The translations under genes and the position numbers were made by a program. A stretch of DNA of 64,000 bases from Mycobacterium sp. GA-2829 (GTDB lineage: Bacteria > Actinomycetota > Actinomycetes > Mycobacteriales > Mycobacteriaceae). The notes under the pieces were generated by a model. It saw nothing but the letters and a program-made list of their open reading frames with translations, ran no database searches and had not been told where the DNA came from. Below, piece after piece: positions 52,267-63,444 of the stretch (the stretch's first letter is position 1; every line of letters begins with the position of its first letter). The stretch spans positions 62,001 to 126,000 of the forward strand of contig NZ_LQIT01000012.1 in NCBI RefSeq assembly GCF_001499965.1, in the 5' to 3' direction.

Positions 52267-53406
52267 TCACCACTCATCGTCGACGTCCTCGTCGAGGTCG
52301 TAATCCAGCGCCTCCGGTGCGGCCAGTCCGGCGGTCGTGCCTCCACTGCCGCCCGAACCGCGGTTGCCCATCATGCCCATCGGCGCGCCCATACCGCCGC
52401 CCATTCCCATCCCGCCCGCCGGGACCGGCGCGGCGCCACCCACGGCGGCGCCCGCGATCGCCACCTCGGGGGCCGGTGCCACCGACACCGCGTTGGTGCC
52501 GACCAGACCCGCCATCAGCGGCGTCTGCGCGGAGAGTCCTCCTGAGCCCGGCAACGACGCGGCGCGCATCATGCCGCTGCCGCCGCCGGCTCCGGACCCG
52601 CCGGCGAGTGGATGGTTGGAGAACGAGGAGAACGGCAGGCCGGCCGCACCGAGCGAGTCGGACTTCCCGCCCTTGCCGAACATCGACGTCATCTGCTGCA
52701 GTGGTTGGGACAGCTGCTGCAGCGGCTGCATCATCTGCTGCGGCACCTGGCTGACCATCTGCCCCAGCTGTTGCGGCAGTTGCCCAGCCATCGACATCAT
52801 CTGGCCCATCATCTGCATGCCCTGGTCCGAGCCCTGCCCGCCCGCCTGGCCCGCCTGTTTGGCGGCATCCTGCGCGAGCTGCTGACCGGGCACGGTCGGT
52901 GGGGCGCCGGGGGTGGGGATGCTCGGCGGCACCCCGAACGAGTTGGCCAGTTCCGTCGAGCTGGCCGTGACCTGCGCGATGTTCTGCGACAGCCCCATCT
53001 TGACGCGGGCCTGCACGAGCTCCTGGGTGTTGCTGAACGGCAACGCCTGGATCGCCTCGCATTCGTGCTGAGTCTCCTGCGCCATGGTGTTCACCATCGT
53101 CTTGGTCCGGACGACGGCGACCTCCATCTCGCGCAATTTGGCCGCGATCGCGGCGGCGTGGGCGGCGTTCGCCTCGTGCCCGCCGATGATCGTGCTGGCC
53201 TCACCCGCCGCGGCGAGTGCGCCGCCGCCCTCCCAGGCGTCGGAGAGCTTCATCAACTGGCCCTGCTGTTGCGGGACGACGGACCCGCTGAGTTTCGCCG
53301 CCAGCTGCTCATAGGACGCGGCGGCGGCGGCCAGGGTCTCCTCGTCGACGTTCGGCCACCCGGGACCCGTCACGGTCTGTCCACCGTACGGGCTGGTGTC
53401 GGGCAT
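52267..53406 (-). CDS. PPE-like type VII secretion substrate (WxG motif)
   Basis: A 379-residue protein. The N-terminal 170 residues are helical, with a Trp-x-Gly turn (SDAWEGGGALAAAGEAS, Trp58) between helices, like the PPE half of EspB and WXG100 proteins. The C-terminal half is rich in Gly, Met, Gln and Pro (QMMGQMMSMAGQLPQQ) and ends DYDLDEDVDDEW. The ATG at 53406 with GGGG upstream is preferred over an upstream start. It occupies the place where M. tuberculosis has PPE63 (Rv3539). With the YxxxD protein downstream it probably forms a co-secreted pair. Which ESX system exports it cannot be told. Confidence 0.65.
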   Translation of the reverse strand: MPDTSPYGGQTVTGPGWPNVDEETLAAAAASYEQLAAKLSGSVVPQQQGQLMKLSDAWEGGGALAAAGEASTIIGGHEANAAHAAAIAAKLREMEVAVVRTKTMVNTMAQETQHECEAIQALPFSNTQELVQARVKMGLSQNIAQVTASSTELANSFGVPPSIPTPGAPPTVPGQQLAQDAAKQAGQAGGQGSDQGMQMMGQMMSMAGQLPQQLGQMVSQVPQQMMQPLQQLSQPLQQMTSMFGKGGKSDSLGAAGLPFSSFSNHPLAGGSGAGGGSGMMRAASLPGSGGLSAQTPLMAGLVGTNAVSVAPAPEVAIAGAAVGGAAPVPAGGMGMGGGMGAPMGMMGNRGSGGSGGTTAGLAAPEALDYDLDEDVDDEW

Positions 53407-53498
53407 GATCCCCACGAGCACGGACCCCCTGTTCTCCGCGGTCACGACATTCGTCAGCAAACTTTACCGCGTAGCTGGAAGGTGTACCGGCGGGAATT

Positions 53499-54656
53499 TC
53501 AGCCGAGGATCAACCCCGAGGTCGGAACGCCCGTGCCCGCGGTGACGAGCACGTGTTCGACGCCGTCGACCTGGTTTACCGACGTCCCACGCAGCTGGCG
53601 CACCCCCTCGGCGATGCCGTTCATCCCGTGGATGTAGGCCTCCCCCAGCTGACCGCCGTGGGTGTTGATCGGCAGCTTCCCGCCGACCTCGATGGCACCA
53701 CCGGCGATGAAGTCCTTCGCCTCACCCCGGCCGCAGAAGCCCAACTCCTCGAGCTGGATCAGCGTGTACGGCGTGAAGTGGTCGTAGAGCACCGCGGTCT
53801 GGATGTCGGCGGGCGACAGGCCGCTCTGCGCCCACAGCTGGCGGCCCACCAGACCCATCTCGGGCAGGCCGAGCTCCTCGCGGTAGTACGAGTACATCGT
53901 GAACTGGTCGGCGCCGGCGGCCTGCGCGGCCGCCTCGATGATCGCCGGCCGGTGCTTGAGATCCTTGGCCCGCTCGGGTGTGGTCACCACGATCGCGACG
54001 CCGCCGTCGGTCTCCTGGCAGCAGTCGAGCAGCCGCAGCGGTTCGGCGATCCACCGCGAGTTCTGGTGGTCCTCGATCGTGATGGGCTTCCCGTAGAAAT
54101 GCGCCTTGGGGTTGTTCGCGGCGTGTTTGCGATCGGCCACCGAGACGACGCCGAAATCAGCACTGGTGGCGCCGAATTCGTGCATGTAGCGCTGGGCGAT
54201 CATCGCGACCGACGCCGCCGGCGTGCTCAACCCGTGCGGATAGGACCAGCTGTACTCGACCCCACGCGAATCGGCGTTGACGGTCAGGCCGGTCATGACC
54301 TGGCCGAACCGGTGTTCGGAACGTTCGTTGAAGGCACGGTAGGCCACCACGACCTCAGCCACACCGGTCGCCACGGCCAGCGCCGCCTGCTGCACGGTGG
54401 CGGCCGCCGCGCCGCCGCCGTAGCCGATCTGGCTGAAGAACTTCAGGTCACCGATTCCGGTGGACCGCGCGACCGCGGTCTCCAGGTTCGAGTCCATCGT
54501 GAACGTCACCAGGCCGTCCACGTCCGACGGCGCCAGCCCGGCGTCGTCGAGCGCATCCAGCACCGCCTCGGCCGCCAGCCGCAATTCACTGCGGCCGGAG
54601 TTCTTGGAGAAGTCGGTGGCGCCGATACCGGCGATCGCGGCTTTCCCGGAGAGCAT
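53499..54656 (-). CDS. ltp2: Steroid side-chain aldolase subunit Ltp2
   Basis: A 385-residue thiolase-superfamily protein (Rv3540c-like). The thiolase nucleophile Cys is absent: the region reads SQIGYGGGAAAATVQQ. The NTHGGQLGEAYIHGMNG loop is conserved. Ltp2 with the DUF35 domain of ChsH2 cleaves the 17-hydroxy C22 side-chain CoA to androstenedione and propionyl-CoA by a retro-aldol reaction. It overlaps chsH1 by one base (TGATG) at the end of the cyp125-fadE28-fadE29-chsH2-chsH1-ltp2 operon, under the KstR site at 59522-59535. Confidence 0.95.
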   Translation of the reverse strand: MLSGKAAIAGIGATDFSKNSGRSELRLAAEAVLDALDDAGLAPSDVDGLVTFTMDSNLETAVARSTGIGDLKFFSQIGYGGGAAAATVQQAALAVATGVAEVVVAYRAFNERSEHRFGQVMTGLTVNADSRGVEYSWSYPHGLSTPAASVAMIAQRYMHEFGATSADFGVVSVADRKHAANNPKAHFYGKPITIEDHQNSRWIAEPLRLLDCCQETDGGVAIVVTTPERAKDLKHRPAIIEAAAQAAGADQFTMYSYYREELGLPEMGLVGRQLWAQSGLSPADIQTAVLYDHFTPYTLIQLEELGFCGRGEAKDFIAGGAIEVGGKLPINTHGGQLGEAYIHGMNGIAEGVRQLRGTSVNQVDGVEHVLVTAGTGVPTSGLILG

Positions 54657-55087
54657 CAGTGGTCCCCCAAAGAGAGTGTCGCCGTGGCGATGACGTGGTT
54701 GCCGAGACTGTTGGCGCCCACCACCTTCACGGTGGCCACCCCGTCCTCGACAGCGGTGACCTCACCGGTGAACGTGATCGTGTCGTACGCGTACCACGGC
54801 ACGCCCAGGCGCAACCCGATCGATTTGATGCGCGCCGTCGGGCCAGCCCAGTCGGTGAGATAGCGCTGCACCAGACCGGTGTCGGTCAGGATGTTGACGA
54901 AGATGTCCTTGGATCCCTTGGCCTGCGCCTTGTCCCGATCGTGGTGCACGTCCTGGTAGTCGCGGGTGGCGATGGCTGTGGACACGATGAACGTCGGGTC
55001 GCCGTGGATCTTGAGTTCGGGCAGGGTATGACCCACCTCCAGGGCCGGAGCCGCCCCGGCGGCGACATTGGACTCAGGCGCGCTCAT
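54656..55087 (-). CDS. chsH1: MaoC-like hydratase subunit ChsH1
   Basis: A 143-residue single hot-dog protein (Rv3541c-like) with the active-site stretch ATRDYQDVHHDRDKA, where Asp and His match the catalytic pair of the family. It pairs with the MaoC domain of ChsH2 to hydrate the C17(20)-enoyl side-chain CoA. The ATG at 55087 overlaps the chsH2 stop (ATGA) and is preferred to an in-frame start 30 nt upstream. Confidence 0.94.
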   Translation of the reverse strand: MSAPESNVAAGAAPALEVGHTLPELKIHGDPTFIVSTAIATRDYQDVHHDRDKAQAKGSKDIFVNILTDTGLVQRYLTDWAGPTARIKSIGLRLGVPWYAYDTITFTGEVTAVEDGVATVKVVGANSLGNHVIATATLSLGDH

Positions 55088-56049
55088 CGGGCCGGCTCCC
55101 AGGCGTAGAGCGTCCACGCGGGACTGATCTCACTGTCGGGGAAGTCGATATACGTTGCGCGCACGGGCAATCCGATCTGCACTTCGCTGGGGTCGATGCC
55201 GCGCAGCTCGCCGAGCATGCGGACGCCTTCCTCCAGCTCGACGAGGGCGATCACGAACGGCAGGCTGCGACCGGGCACCTTCGGTGCGTGGTGGACGACG
55301 TAGCTGTAGACCGTGCCGTTCCCAGAGGCCACGACGTAGTCGATCGGAGCGTCTTTGTCCTGCCATACCGCGGGCACCGGCGGATGCTGCAGGCTGCCGT
55401 CGGGGCGGCGCTGGATGCGCAGCTCGTGGGCGTTGACGCCGTCCCAGAAGAACTGCGTGTCCTTTGACGACGCCGGCCGCATCAACTTGTCCGGGTCCAG
55501 GTCTTCCGGCACCGCCGGTTTGTCCCCGGCGCGCGGCTTGAACTTCATGATGCGCCAATTCATCTCGGCGACAGCCTCGTCGCCGTCGGCACCGTTGGCC
55601 ACCGTCCACGTGATGAGCTGGTTGATGAAGTAGCCCTCGCCGAGCGCGGTCTGCTTGGGTCCCACGACGTCGGTGATCTCGGCGTGGATGGTGACCTCTT
55701 CGCCGGGCTGCAGGTACCGGTGATAGGTCTGCTCGCAGTTGGTCGCGACCACCCCGACGTAGCCGGCGTCGTCGAAGAGCTTCATCATCTTCGACAGCGG
55801 GTCGTCGTCCGAGCGGCCTGCTCCGAGCCCGCCCATCGTCCACACCTGGATCATCGCCGGCGGGGCGACGATGCCGGGATGGCCGGCGGCCTTGGCCGCC
55901 TCCTCGTCGACGTAGATCGGGTTCTTGTCCCCGATCGCGTCCACCCAGTGGTGAATCATGGCCTGATTCACCGGATCCCGGCCGGCGCGCGGTTCGCTCT
56001 TGCCGTCTGCCTTGGTCTTCTCGATGTCGGGCTGCAGGTCTGCGCTCAC
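55084..56049 (-). CDS. chsH2: MaoC-DUF35 fusion protein ChsH2
   Basis: A 321-residue protein (Rv3542c-like). The N-terminal MaoC-like hot-dog domain (about 1-165, VDAIGDKNPIYVDEEAA, HPGIVAPPAMI) partners ChsH1. The C-terminal DUF35 OB-fold domain (about 185-321) partners Ltp2, so the protein joins the hydration and retro-aldol steps. It starts at GTG 56049, overlapping the fadE29 stop (GTGA). The longer open frame upstream is not coding. Confidence 0.94.
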   Translation of the reverse strand: MSADLQPDIEKTKADGKSEPRAGRDPVNQAMIHHWVDAIGDKNPIYVDEEAAKAAGHPGIVAPPAMIQVWTMGGLGAGRSDDDPLSKMMKLFDDAGYVGVVATNCEQTYHRYLQPGEEVTIHAEITDVVGPKQTALGEGYFINQLITWTVANGADGDEAVAEMNWRIMKFKPRAGDKPAVPEDLDPDKLMRPASSKDTQFFWDGVNAHELRIQRRPDGSLQHPPVPAVWQDKDAPIDYVVASGNGTVYSYVVHHAPKVPGRSLPFVIALVELEEGVRMLGELRGIDPSEVQIGLPVRATYIDFPDSEISPAWTLYAWEPAR

Positions 56050-57209
56050 CTGGGAACCCTCGGCACCTTGAGGCCGGACGCGGCGATCATCTCCCGCATC
56101 ACCTCGTTGACCCCACCACCGAACGTGATGACGAGGTTGCGCTTGGTCTGGCTGTCCAGCCACCGCAGCAGTTCGGCGGTGTCGGGCTCGGCGGGGTTGC
56201 CGTAGGCGCCGACGATCTCCTCGGCGAGCCGGCCGATGCGCTGAATTCGTTCTGTGGAGAACACTTTCGTGGCGGCGGCGTCAGCGACCGCGATGGTCTC
56301 CCCCGCCGCGGCGACCTGCCAGTTGAGCAGTTCGTTGATCCGCCACACCGCCCGGATCTCCCCCAGAGCGCGCCGCACATTGTCGTTCTCCAACGGGGTT
56401 ACGCCGTCGGCGCCCGGCTTCGACGCCCACGCGTGCACGCGGTCGTAGATGCCGGCGACCTTGCCGGCCGGGCCGAGCATGACGCGCTCGTGGTTGAGCT
56501 GGGTGGTGATCAGCTTCCAGCCCGCGTTCTCCTCACCGACGAGCATGTCGGCGGGGACGCGGACGTCGTTGTAGTAGCTCGCGTTGGTGTGGTGCGCGCC
56601 GTCGGACAGAATGATAGGCGTCCACGAGTACCCCGGATCCTTGGTGTCGACGATCAGGATCGAGATGCCCTTGTGCTTGGCCGCTTCCGGATCGGTCCGC
56701 ACTGCCAGCCAGATGTAGTCGGCGTCGTGGGCACCGGTGGTCCAGATCTTCTGGCCGTTGACGATCCACTCGTCGCCGTGCCGCACCGCCGAGGTCCGCA
56801 GCGACGCCAGGTCGGTGCCCGCCTCCGGTTCCGAGTAACCGATCGCGAAGTGCACCTCCCCGGCGAGGATCGCGGGCAGGAACTTCTTCTTCTGCTCTTC
56901 GGTGCCGTACACCTGCAGGGTCGGGCCCACCGTCTGCAGTGTCACCGCGGGCAACGGGACGTCGGCGCGGGCGGCCTCGTTGACGAAGATCGACTGCTCG
57001 ACTGGACCGAAGCCCAGCCCGCCGAACTCCTTGGGCCAGCCGACACCGAGCTTGCCGTCCGAACCCATCCGCTTGATCACCGCGCGGTAGGCCTCGTTGT
57101 GCCGGTCGGTCTCCATCGCGTCACGCTCTTCGGGTGAGATGAGCGTCGAGAAGTACTGTCGCAGTTCGGCTTGCAGTTGCCGCTGCTCGGGCGTCAGGTC
57201 AATCAACAC
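56046..57209 (-). CDS. fadE29: Acyl-CoA dehydrogenase FadE29 (ChsE2)
   Basis: A 387-residue acyl-CoA dehydrogenase (Rv3543c-like) with the FAD/substrate motifs FAIGYSEPEAGTDLASLRT and WIVNGQKIWTTGAHDADYI. It forms an alpha2-beta2 heterotetramer with FadE28 that dehydrogenates the three-carbon steroid side chain (3-oxo-pregnene-carboxyl-CoA). It starts at GTG 57209, one base after the fadE28 stop. Confidence 0.94.
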   Translation of the reverse strand: MLIDLTPEQRQLQAELRQYFSTLISPEERDAMETDRHNEAYRAVIKRMGSDGKLGVGWPKEFGGLGFGPVEQSIFVNEAARADVPLPAVTLQTVGPTLQVYGTEEQKKKFLPAILAGEVHFAIGYSEPEAGTDLASLRTSAVRHGDEWIVNGQKIWTTGAHDADYIWLAVRTDPEAAKHKGISILIVDTKDPGYSWTPIILSDGAHHTNASYYNDVRVPADMLVGEENAGWKLITTQLNHERVMLGPAGKVAGIYDRVHAWASKPGADGVTPLENDNVRRALGEIRAVWRINELLNWQVAAAGETIAVADAAATKVFSTERIQRIGRLAEEIVGAYGNPAEPDTAELLRWLDSQTKRNLVITFGGGVNEVMREMIAASGLKVPRVPR

Positions 57210-57210
57210 G

Positions 57211-58215
57211 TCAGACTCCCACCAGATCCAGGCGATGAGACGGCCCACCCAGCAACCGGGACAGGTCCTTAATCGTCGAGTAGTAGCGGTTCATCGGGTA
57301 GGTGATGTCCATACCCATACCGCCGTGCAGGTGATGGCAGGTCTGCATGACCGGCGGCGCCTGCGAGGTCAGCCAGTAACCCAGCACCTCGAGGTCCTCA
57401 TCGGCATCCTTGCCCTCGGCGAGCCGCCACACCACCGATGTGGCCGCCAAATCCAGTGTCCGCGAGGCGATATAGACCTCGGCGAGCTGCGCCGCGACTG
57501 TCTGGAACGTCGACAGCGGCCGCCCGAACTGATGGCGGTTGGCGACGTAGTCCGCGGTCAGCCGCAGCGCGCCGGCCACCAGACCGGCCGCGAACGCGCC
57601 GGTGGCCGCCAGCGCCAACTCGTTGACCCGGTGGGCGGTCGCGCCGGCCAGCACGTCGACGTCCTCGACCGCGACGTCGGAGAACGTCACGGCGTACTCG
57701 TCGCCGCCGTTGGACGTCGGCGTCTCGGTCACCTGCACGCCGTCGGCCGTCGCGGAGACCACCACGACGCCGGAGTCCGCAGTGACCAGGATCCACTCCG
57801 CCGCTGCGGCATACGGGACGCCGACCTTCGTGCCGTTGAGCCGGCCACCGGACAGCGTGGTCGCGGGGCGGTCCGGCAGCGCCGCCCCCGGCTCGTTGAG
57901 CGCGGCCGTCAGGATCGCGCCCTTGGCCACACCCGCGAGGTAACGGTCCTGCTGCTCGTCGGACGCCAGGTCGAGCAGCGGGACGAGACCGAGGCCGAGG
58001 GTCGCGAGCGCCGGGCTGATGGTGCCGTGCCTGCCGATCTCGGTCAGCGCCGTGGCGAGTTCGGCCAGCCCGACCCCGTCACCGCCGAGACGCTCCGGTA
58101 CGCCCAGCGCGGTCACACCACCGGAAACCAGCGCGTCCCAACTGTTGTCACGCTCGAGCACCGACGTCACCACATCGGCGACAGCCTGCTGCCCCTCGTC
58201 CGGACTGAAATCCAC
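57211..58215 (-). CDS. fadE28: Acyl-CoA dehydrogenase FadE28 (ChsE1)
   Basis: A 334-residue acyl-CoA dehydrogenase-fold subunit (Rv3544c-like), starting MDFSPDEGQQAVADVV. The typical YSEPEAG motif of full-activity subunits is lacking, as expected for the partner subunit; RHQFGRPLSTFQTVAAQLAEVYI and HLHGGMGMD are conserved. It works only with FadE29. It starts at GTG 58215, 28 nt after cyp125. Confidence 0.94.
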   Translation of the reverse strand: MDFSPDEGQQAVADVVTSVLERDNSWDALVSGGVTALGVPERLGGDGVGLAELATALTEIGRHGTISPALATLGLGLVPLLDLASDEQQDRYLAGVAKGAILTAALNEPGAALPDRPATTLSGGRLNGTKVGVPYAAAAEWILVTADSGVVVVSATADGVQVTETPTSNGGDEYAVTFSDVAVEDVDVLAGATAHRVNELALAATGAFAAGLVAGALRLTADYVANRHQFGRPLSTFQTVAAQLAEVYIASRTLDLAATSVVWRLAEGKDADEDLEVLGYWLTSQAPPVMQTCHHLHGGMGMDITYPMNRYYSTIKDLSRLLGGPSHRLDLVGV

Positions 58216-58243
58216 CCGAATCCTCCTTGATTCCAGCGAGATC

Positions 58244-59503
58244 CTAGTGAGCGACGGGGCATTTGCCCGTGTAATCGACCTGCCAGTGCTTGATGCCGTT
58301 GAGCCAGCCGGACTTCAGCCGCTCCGGCTCACCGATCGGCTTGAGGTCGGGCATGTTGTCGGCGACGGCGTTGAAGATCAGGTTGATCGTCATCTTGGCC
58401 AGGTTGGCGCCGATGCAGTAGTGCGCCCCGGTGCCGCCGAACCCGACGTGCGGGTTGGGGTTACGCATGATGTCGAACTGGTGCGGGTTCTCGAAGACCT
58501 CGTCGTCGAAGTTGGCCGAGCGGTAGGACATCACCACCCGCTGCCCCTTCTTGATCTGCACGCCGTTCAGTTCGGTGTCCTCGAGCGCGGTGCGCTGGAA
58601 CGCCGACACCGGCGTCGCCCAGCGGACGATCTCGTCGGCGGCGGTCTCCGGCCGTTCCTTCTTGTAGAGCTCCCACTGTTCGGGGTTGTTCGAGAACGCG
58701 ATCATGCCGTGGGTGATCGAGTTGCGGGTGGTCTCGTTCCCCGCCACCGCCAGCATGATCACGAAGAATCCGAACTCGTCGTCGGAGAGCTTCTCGCCGT
58801 CGATGTCGGCCTCGATCAGCTTGGTGACGATGTCGTCAGTCGGGTTCTTGGCCCGCTCCTCGGCCATCTTCATCGCGTAGCTGATGAGCTCGAACGACGA
58901 CATGGCCGGATCGATGTCAGCGTATTCGGGATCCTCACCGGCGGTCATCTCGTTGGACCAGCGGAAGATCTTGTCGCGGTCGTCCTGCGGCACGCCGAGC
59001 AGTTCGGCGATGGCCTGCAGGGGCAGTTCGGCCGAGACCTGTTCGACGAAGTCGCCGGTGCCCTGGGCGGCGGCGGTCTCGGCGATCTTCTGGGCGCGGG
59101 ACCGCAGTTCGTCTTCGAGCCGTCCGACGGCACGGGGCGTGAAACCGCGCGAGATGATCTTGCGCAGACGCGTGTGCTGCGGTGCGTCCATGTTCAGCAG
59201 CACGGCCTTCTGCAGGTCGATCGCATCGCGCGTCATGTCCTGCGGCCACACCGGGATGGCGCCGTCCGGGGAGCTGCCGAAGACGTCGTTGCGCTTCGAC
59301 ACCTCTTTGACGTCGGCGTGTTTGGTGACCAGCCAATAGCCTTTGTCACCGAAACCGCCGGTTCCGCCCGGCACGTCCACCCAGTGGATAGGCTCGGACT
59401 TGCGCAGCTCGGCCAGTTCGGCCACCGGCAGGCGCTCGAGGTTCAGAGACGCGTCGAGGAAGTCGAAGTCAGGGGCGACAGGGCACGAATTAGGGCCTGG
59501 CAT
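58244..59503 (-). CDS. cyp125: Cytochrome P450 CYP125, steroid C26 hydroxylase
   Basis: A 419-residue P450 (Rv3545c-like). The heme loop is GFGGTGAHYCIGANLA, the I-helix AVAGNETTRN, and the K-helix ADEIVRW. It hydroxylates and oxidises C26 of cholesterol or cholestenone to start side-chain degradation. It is first in the igr operon (through ltp2). An AGGAG ribosome-binding site lies 9 nt before the ATG at 59503, and a KstR operator starts 18 nt upstream of the ATG. Confidence 0.95.
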   Translation of the reverse strand: MPGPNSCPVAPDFDFLDASLNLERLPVAELAELRKSEPIHWVDVPGGTGGFGDKGYWLVTKHADVKEVSKRNDVFGSSPDGAIPVWPQDMTRDAIDLQKAVLLNMDAPQHTRLRKIISRGFTPRAVGRLEDELRSRAQKIAETAAAQGTGDFVEQVSAELPLQAIAELLGVPQDDRDKIFRWSNEMTAGEDPEYADIDPAMSSFELISYAMKMAEERAKNPTDDIVTKLIEADIDGEKLSDDEFGFFVIMLAVAGNETTRNSITHGMIAFSNNPEQWELYKKERPETAADEIVRWATPVSAFQRTALEDTELNGVQIKKGQRVVMSYRSANFDDEVFENPHQFDIMRNPNPHVGFGGTGAHYCIGANLAKMTINLIFNAVADNMPDLKPIGEPERLKSGWLNGIKHWQVDYTGKCPVAH

Positions 59504-59521
59504 AGGAAAGCACTCCTCAAT

Positions 59522-59535
59522 TGGAACGTGTTCTA
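59522..59535. promoter_or_regulatory. KstR operator of cyp125
   Basis: TGGAACGTGTTCTA fits TnnAACnnGTTnnA and lies 18 nt upstream of the cyp125 ATG. Confidence 0.9.
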
Positions 59536-59600
59536 GTGTCAGTAAAACATGCCTCCACCGCAGATGAAAGGCACGGTGGCATCGCTGCTTGTCAGACGAA

Positions 59601-59614
59601 TGAAACGTGTTCTA
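59601..59614. promoter_or_regulatory. KstR operator of fadA5
   Basis: TGAAACGTGTTCTA fits TnnAACnnGTTnnA and ends 10 nt before the fadA5 ATG. It is a separate site from the cyp125 operator 65 nt away. Confidence 0.9.
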
Positions 59615-59615
59615 G

Positions 59616-60788
<1,173 letters not shown>

Positions 60789-60789
60789 G

Positions 60790-61687
<898 letters not shown>

Positions 61688-61691
61688 GCGC

Positions 61692-62597
61692 TCAGGCGCC
61701 GTAGACGGGCACCGGCGGCCGTGCCTTCGCGAGCAGATCCTTGACCACCGGACCCAGTTCGGCCGGATCCCACCGGGCGCCCTTGTCCACCTGCGGTCCG
61801 TGCGCCCAGCCCTCGGCCACCCGGATCTTGCCACCCTCGACCTCGAACACCTTGCCGGTGACGTCACGGGATTCGACGCTGCCCAGCCAGACCACCAGCG
61901 GCGAGACATTCTCCGGGGCCATCGCGTCGAAATCCTGCCCCTGGGTGGACATCATCTCGGCGAACACCGTCTCGGTCATCCGGGTGCGGGCCGACGGCGC
62001 GATCGCATTCACGGTGACGCCGTAGCGGCCCATCTCGGCGGCGGCCACCAGCGTCATCGCGGCGATGCCGGCCTTGGCCGCACTGTAATTCGCCTGGCCG
62101 ACGCTGCCCTGCAGGCCGGCGCCGGAACTGGTGTTGACGATGCGGGCGTCGACGGTGTTGCCCGCCTTGGACTGTGCGCGCCAGTACGCGGCCGCGTGCT
62201 TCATCGTGGCGAAGTGGCCCTTGAGGTGGACGGCGATGACCGCGTCGAACTCCTCTTCGCTGGTGTTGGCGAACATCCGATCGCGCACGATGCCCGCGTT
62301 GTTGACCAGAACGTCGAGGCCGCCGAAGGAGTCGACGGCGGTCTGGATCAGCCCCTCGGCCTGCGCCCAGTCGGCGACGTTGGCGCCACTGGTGACGGCT
62401 TCGCCACCGGCGGCGGTGATCTCGTCGACCACGCTCTGCGCGGCGCTGCCGCCACCGGCAGGTGAGCCGTCCAGACCCACGCCGATGTCGTTGACCACCA
62501 CGCGCGCGCCTTCAGCGGCGAACGCCAGTGCGTGGGCGCGGCCGATGCCGCCACCCGCGCCCGTCACGATGACCACACGGCCGTCGAGCAGTCCCAT
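61692..62597 (-). CDS. Short-chain dehydrogenase/reductase (Rv3548c-like)
   Basis: A 301-residue SDR with TGAGGGIGRAHAL (cofactor loop), NNAGI, and the catalytic NYSAAKAGI (Tyr-x3-Lys). It resembles the SDR domain of peroxisomal multifunctional enzyme type 2. It follows the Rv3549c-like gene by 15 nt and should share its KstR2 operator, which places it in the C/D-ring (HIP) branch of steroid degradation. Its exact substrate is not evident. Confidence 0.88.
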   Translation of the reverse strand: MGLLDGRVVIVTGAGGGIGRAHALAFAAEGARVVVNDIGVGLDGSPAGGGSAAQSVVDEITAAGGEAVTSGANVADWAQAEGLIQTAVDSFGGLDVLVNNAGIVRDRMFANTSEEEFDAVIAVHLKGHFATMKHAAAYWRAQSKAGNTVDARIVNTSSGAGLQGSVGQANYSAAKAGIAAMTLVAAAEMGRYGVTVNAIAPSARTRMTETVFAEMMSTQGQDFDAMAPENVSPLVVWLGSVESRDVTGKVFEVEGGKIRVAEGWAHGPQVDKGARWDPAELGPVVKDLLAKARPPVPVYGA

Positions 62598-62612
62598 ATG
62601 TGTTGTCTCCTC

Positions 62613-63389
62613 TTATCTCTTGATGTCGGCGGTGGTGGTCGACAGATAGTGCGGGGGTTCGCCACCGCCGTGCACCTCCAGCGACGCGCCACTGATGTAG
62701 GAGGCGGCGTCGGAAGCGAGAAATGCTGTGGCCCAGCCGATGTCGGCGGGTTTGGCGAGCCGGCCCAACGGGACGTTGCGGGAGATCGCGGCGATCGAGT
62801 CGGCGTCGCCGTAGAAGAGTTCGGACTGTTCGGTCTCGACCATGCCGACGACGACGGCGTTGACCCGCACCTTGGGCGCCCACTCGACGGCGAGCGTGGT
62901 GGTCAGGTTCTCCATACCGGCCTTGGCCGCACCGTATGCCGCGGTGCCCGGGGTGGGCCGCCTGCCGCTGACACTGCTGATGTTGACGATCGATCCGCCC
63001 GAATCCTGTTGCTGCATGACGGCATTGGCGTGCGTGGACACCGAGAGCGCGCCGAGGAGGTTCAACTCGACGATCTTGCGCGTGAACTTCGCCGACGCCT
63101 CGGCCGCGAGCACGTACGGCGAACCGCCGGCGTTGTTGACCACCACGTCGAGGCGGCCGTGCGCAGCGACGATGCCGTCGACGAGCGCCTTGACCGAATC
63201 GTCGTCGCGGATGTCGCAGGAATGAAACTCATACGGGCTGCCCTCGACCGGCCGCCGTGCACACGTCACCACGGTGGCGCCCTGAGCTGCGAAGACGTCG
63301 CTGATTCCGGCGCCGACACCGCGCACACCGCCGGTCACCAGCACCACGCGCCCGTCGAGTCCGAGTTTGATTCCAGCGGCGTCGGTCAC
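62613..63389 (-). CDS. Short-chain dehydrogenase/reductase (Rv3549c-like)
   Basis: A 258-residue SDR: TGGVRGVGAGISDVF, NNAGGSPYVL, catalytic AYGAAKAGM, and the C-terminus SYISGASLEVHGGGEPP. It starts at GTG 63389, 15 nt from a KstR2-type operator that also faces echA20. By regulon it belongs to the late (C/D-ring) stage of cholesterol degradation. It is probably NAD-dependent. Confidence 0.88.
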   Translation of the reverse strand: MTDAAGIKLGLDGRVVLVTGGVRGVGAGISDVFAAQGATVVTCARRPVEGSPYEFHSCDIRDDDSVKALVDGIVAAHGRLDVVVNNAGGSPYVLAAEASAKFTRKIVELNLLGALSVSTHANAVMQQQDSGGSIVNISSVSGRRPTPGTAAYGAAKAGMENLTTTLAVEWAPKVRVNAVVVGMVETEQSELFYGDADSIAAISRNVPLGRLAKPADIGWATAFLASDAASYISGASLEVHGGGEPPHYLSTTTADIKR

Positions 63390-63404
63390 TGTGCTAGCGT
63401 ACCA

Positions 63405-63418
63405 AGCAAGTGCTTGCT
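63405..63418. promoter_or_regulatory. KstR2 operator between the Rv3549c-like gene and echA20
   Basis: AGCAAGTGCTTGCT matches the KstR2 consensus AnCAAGnnCTTGnT exactly and is symmetric. It lies 15 nt from the minus-strand start and 26 nt from the echA20 ATG. Confidence 0.92.
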
Positions 63419-63444
63419 TAGGTAGTCACCCCCAGGAGCCAGGA

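Noticed and set aside
53553..54863. 436-residue plus-strand frame over ltp2 and chsH1
   Set aside because: Shadow of ltp2/chsH1 on the opposite strand; composition is Arg/His/Gly/Val-rich and no motif is present.
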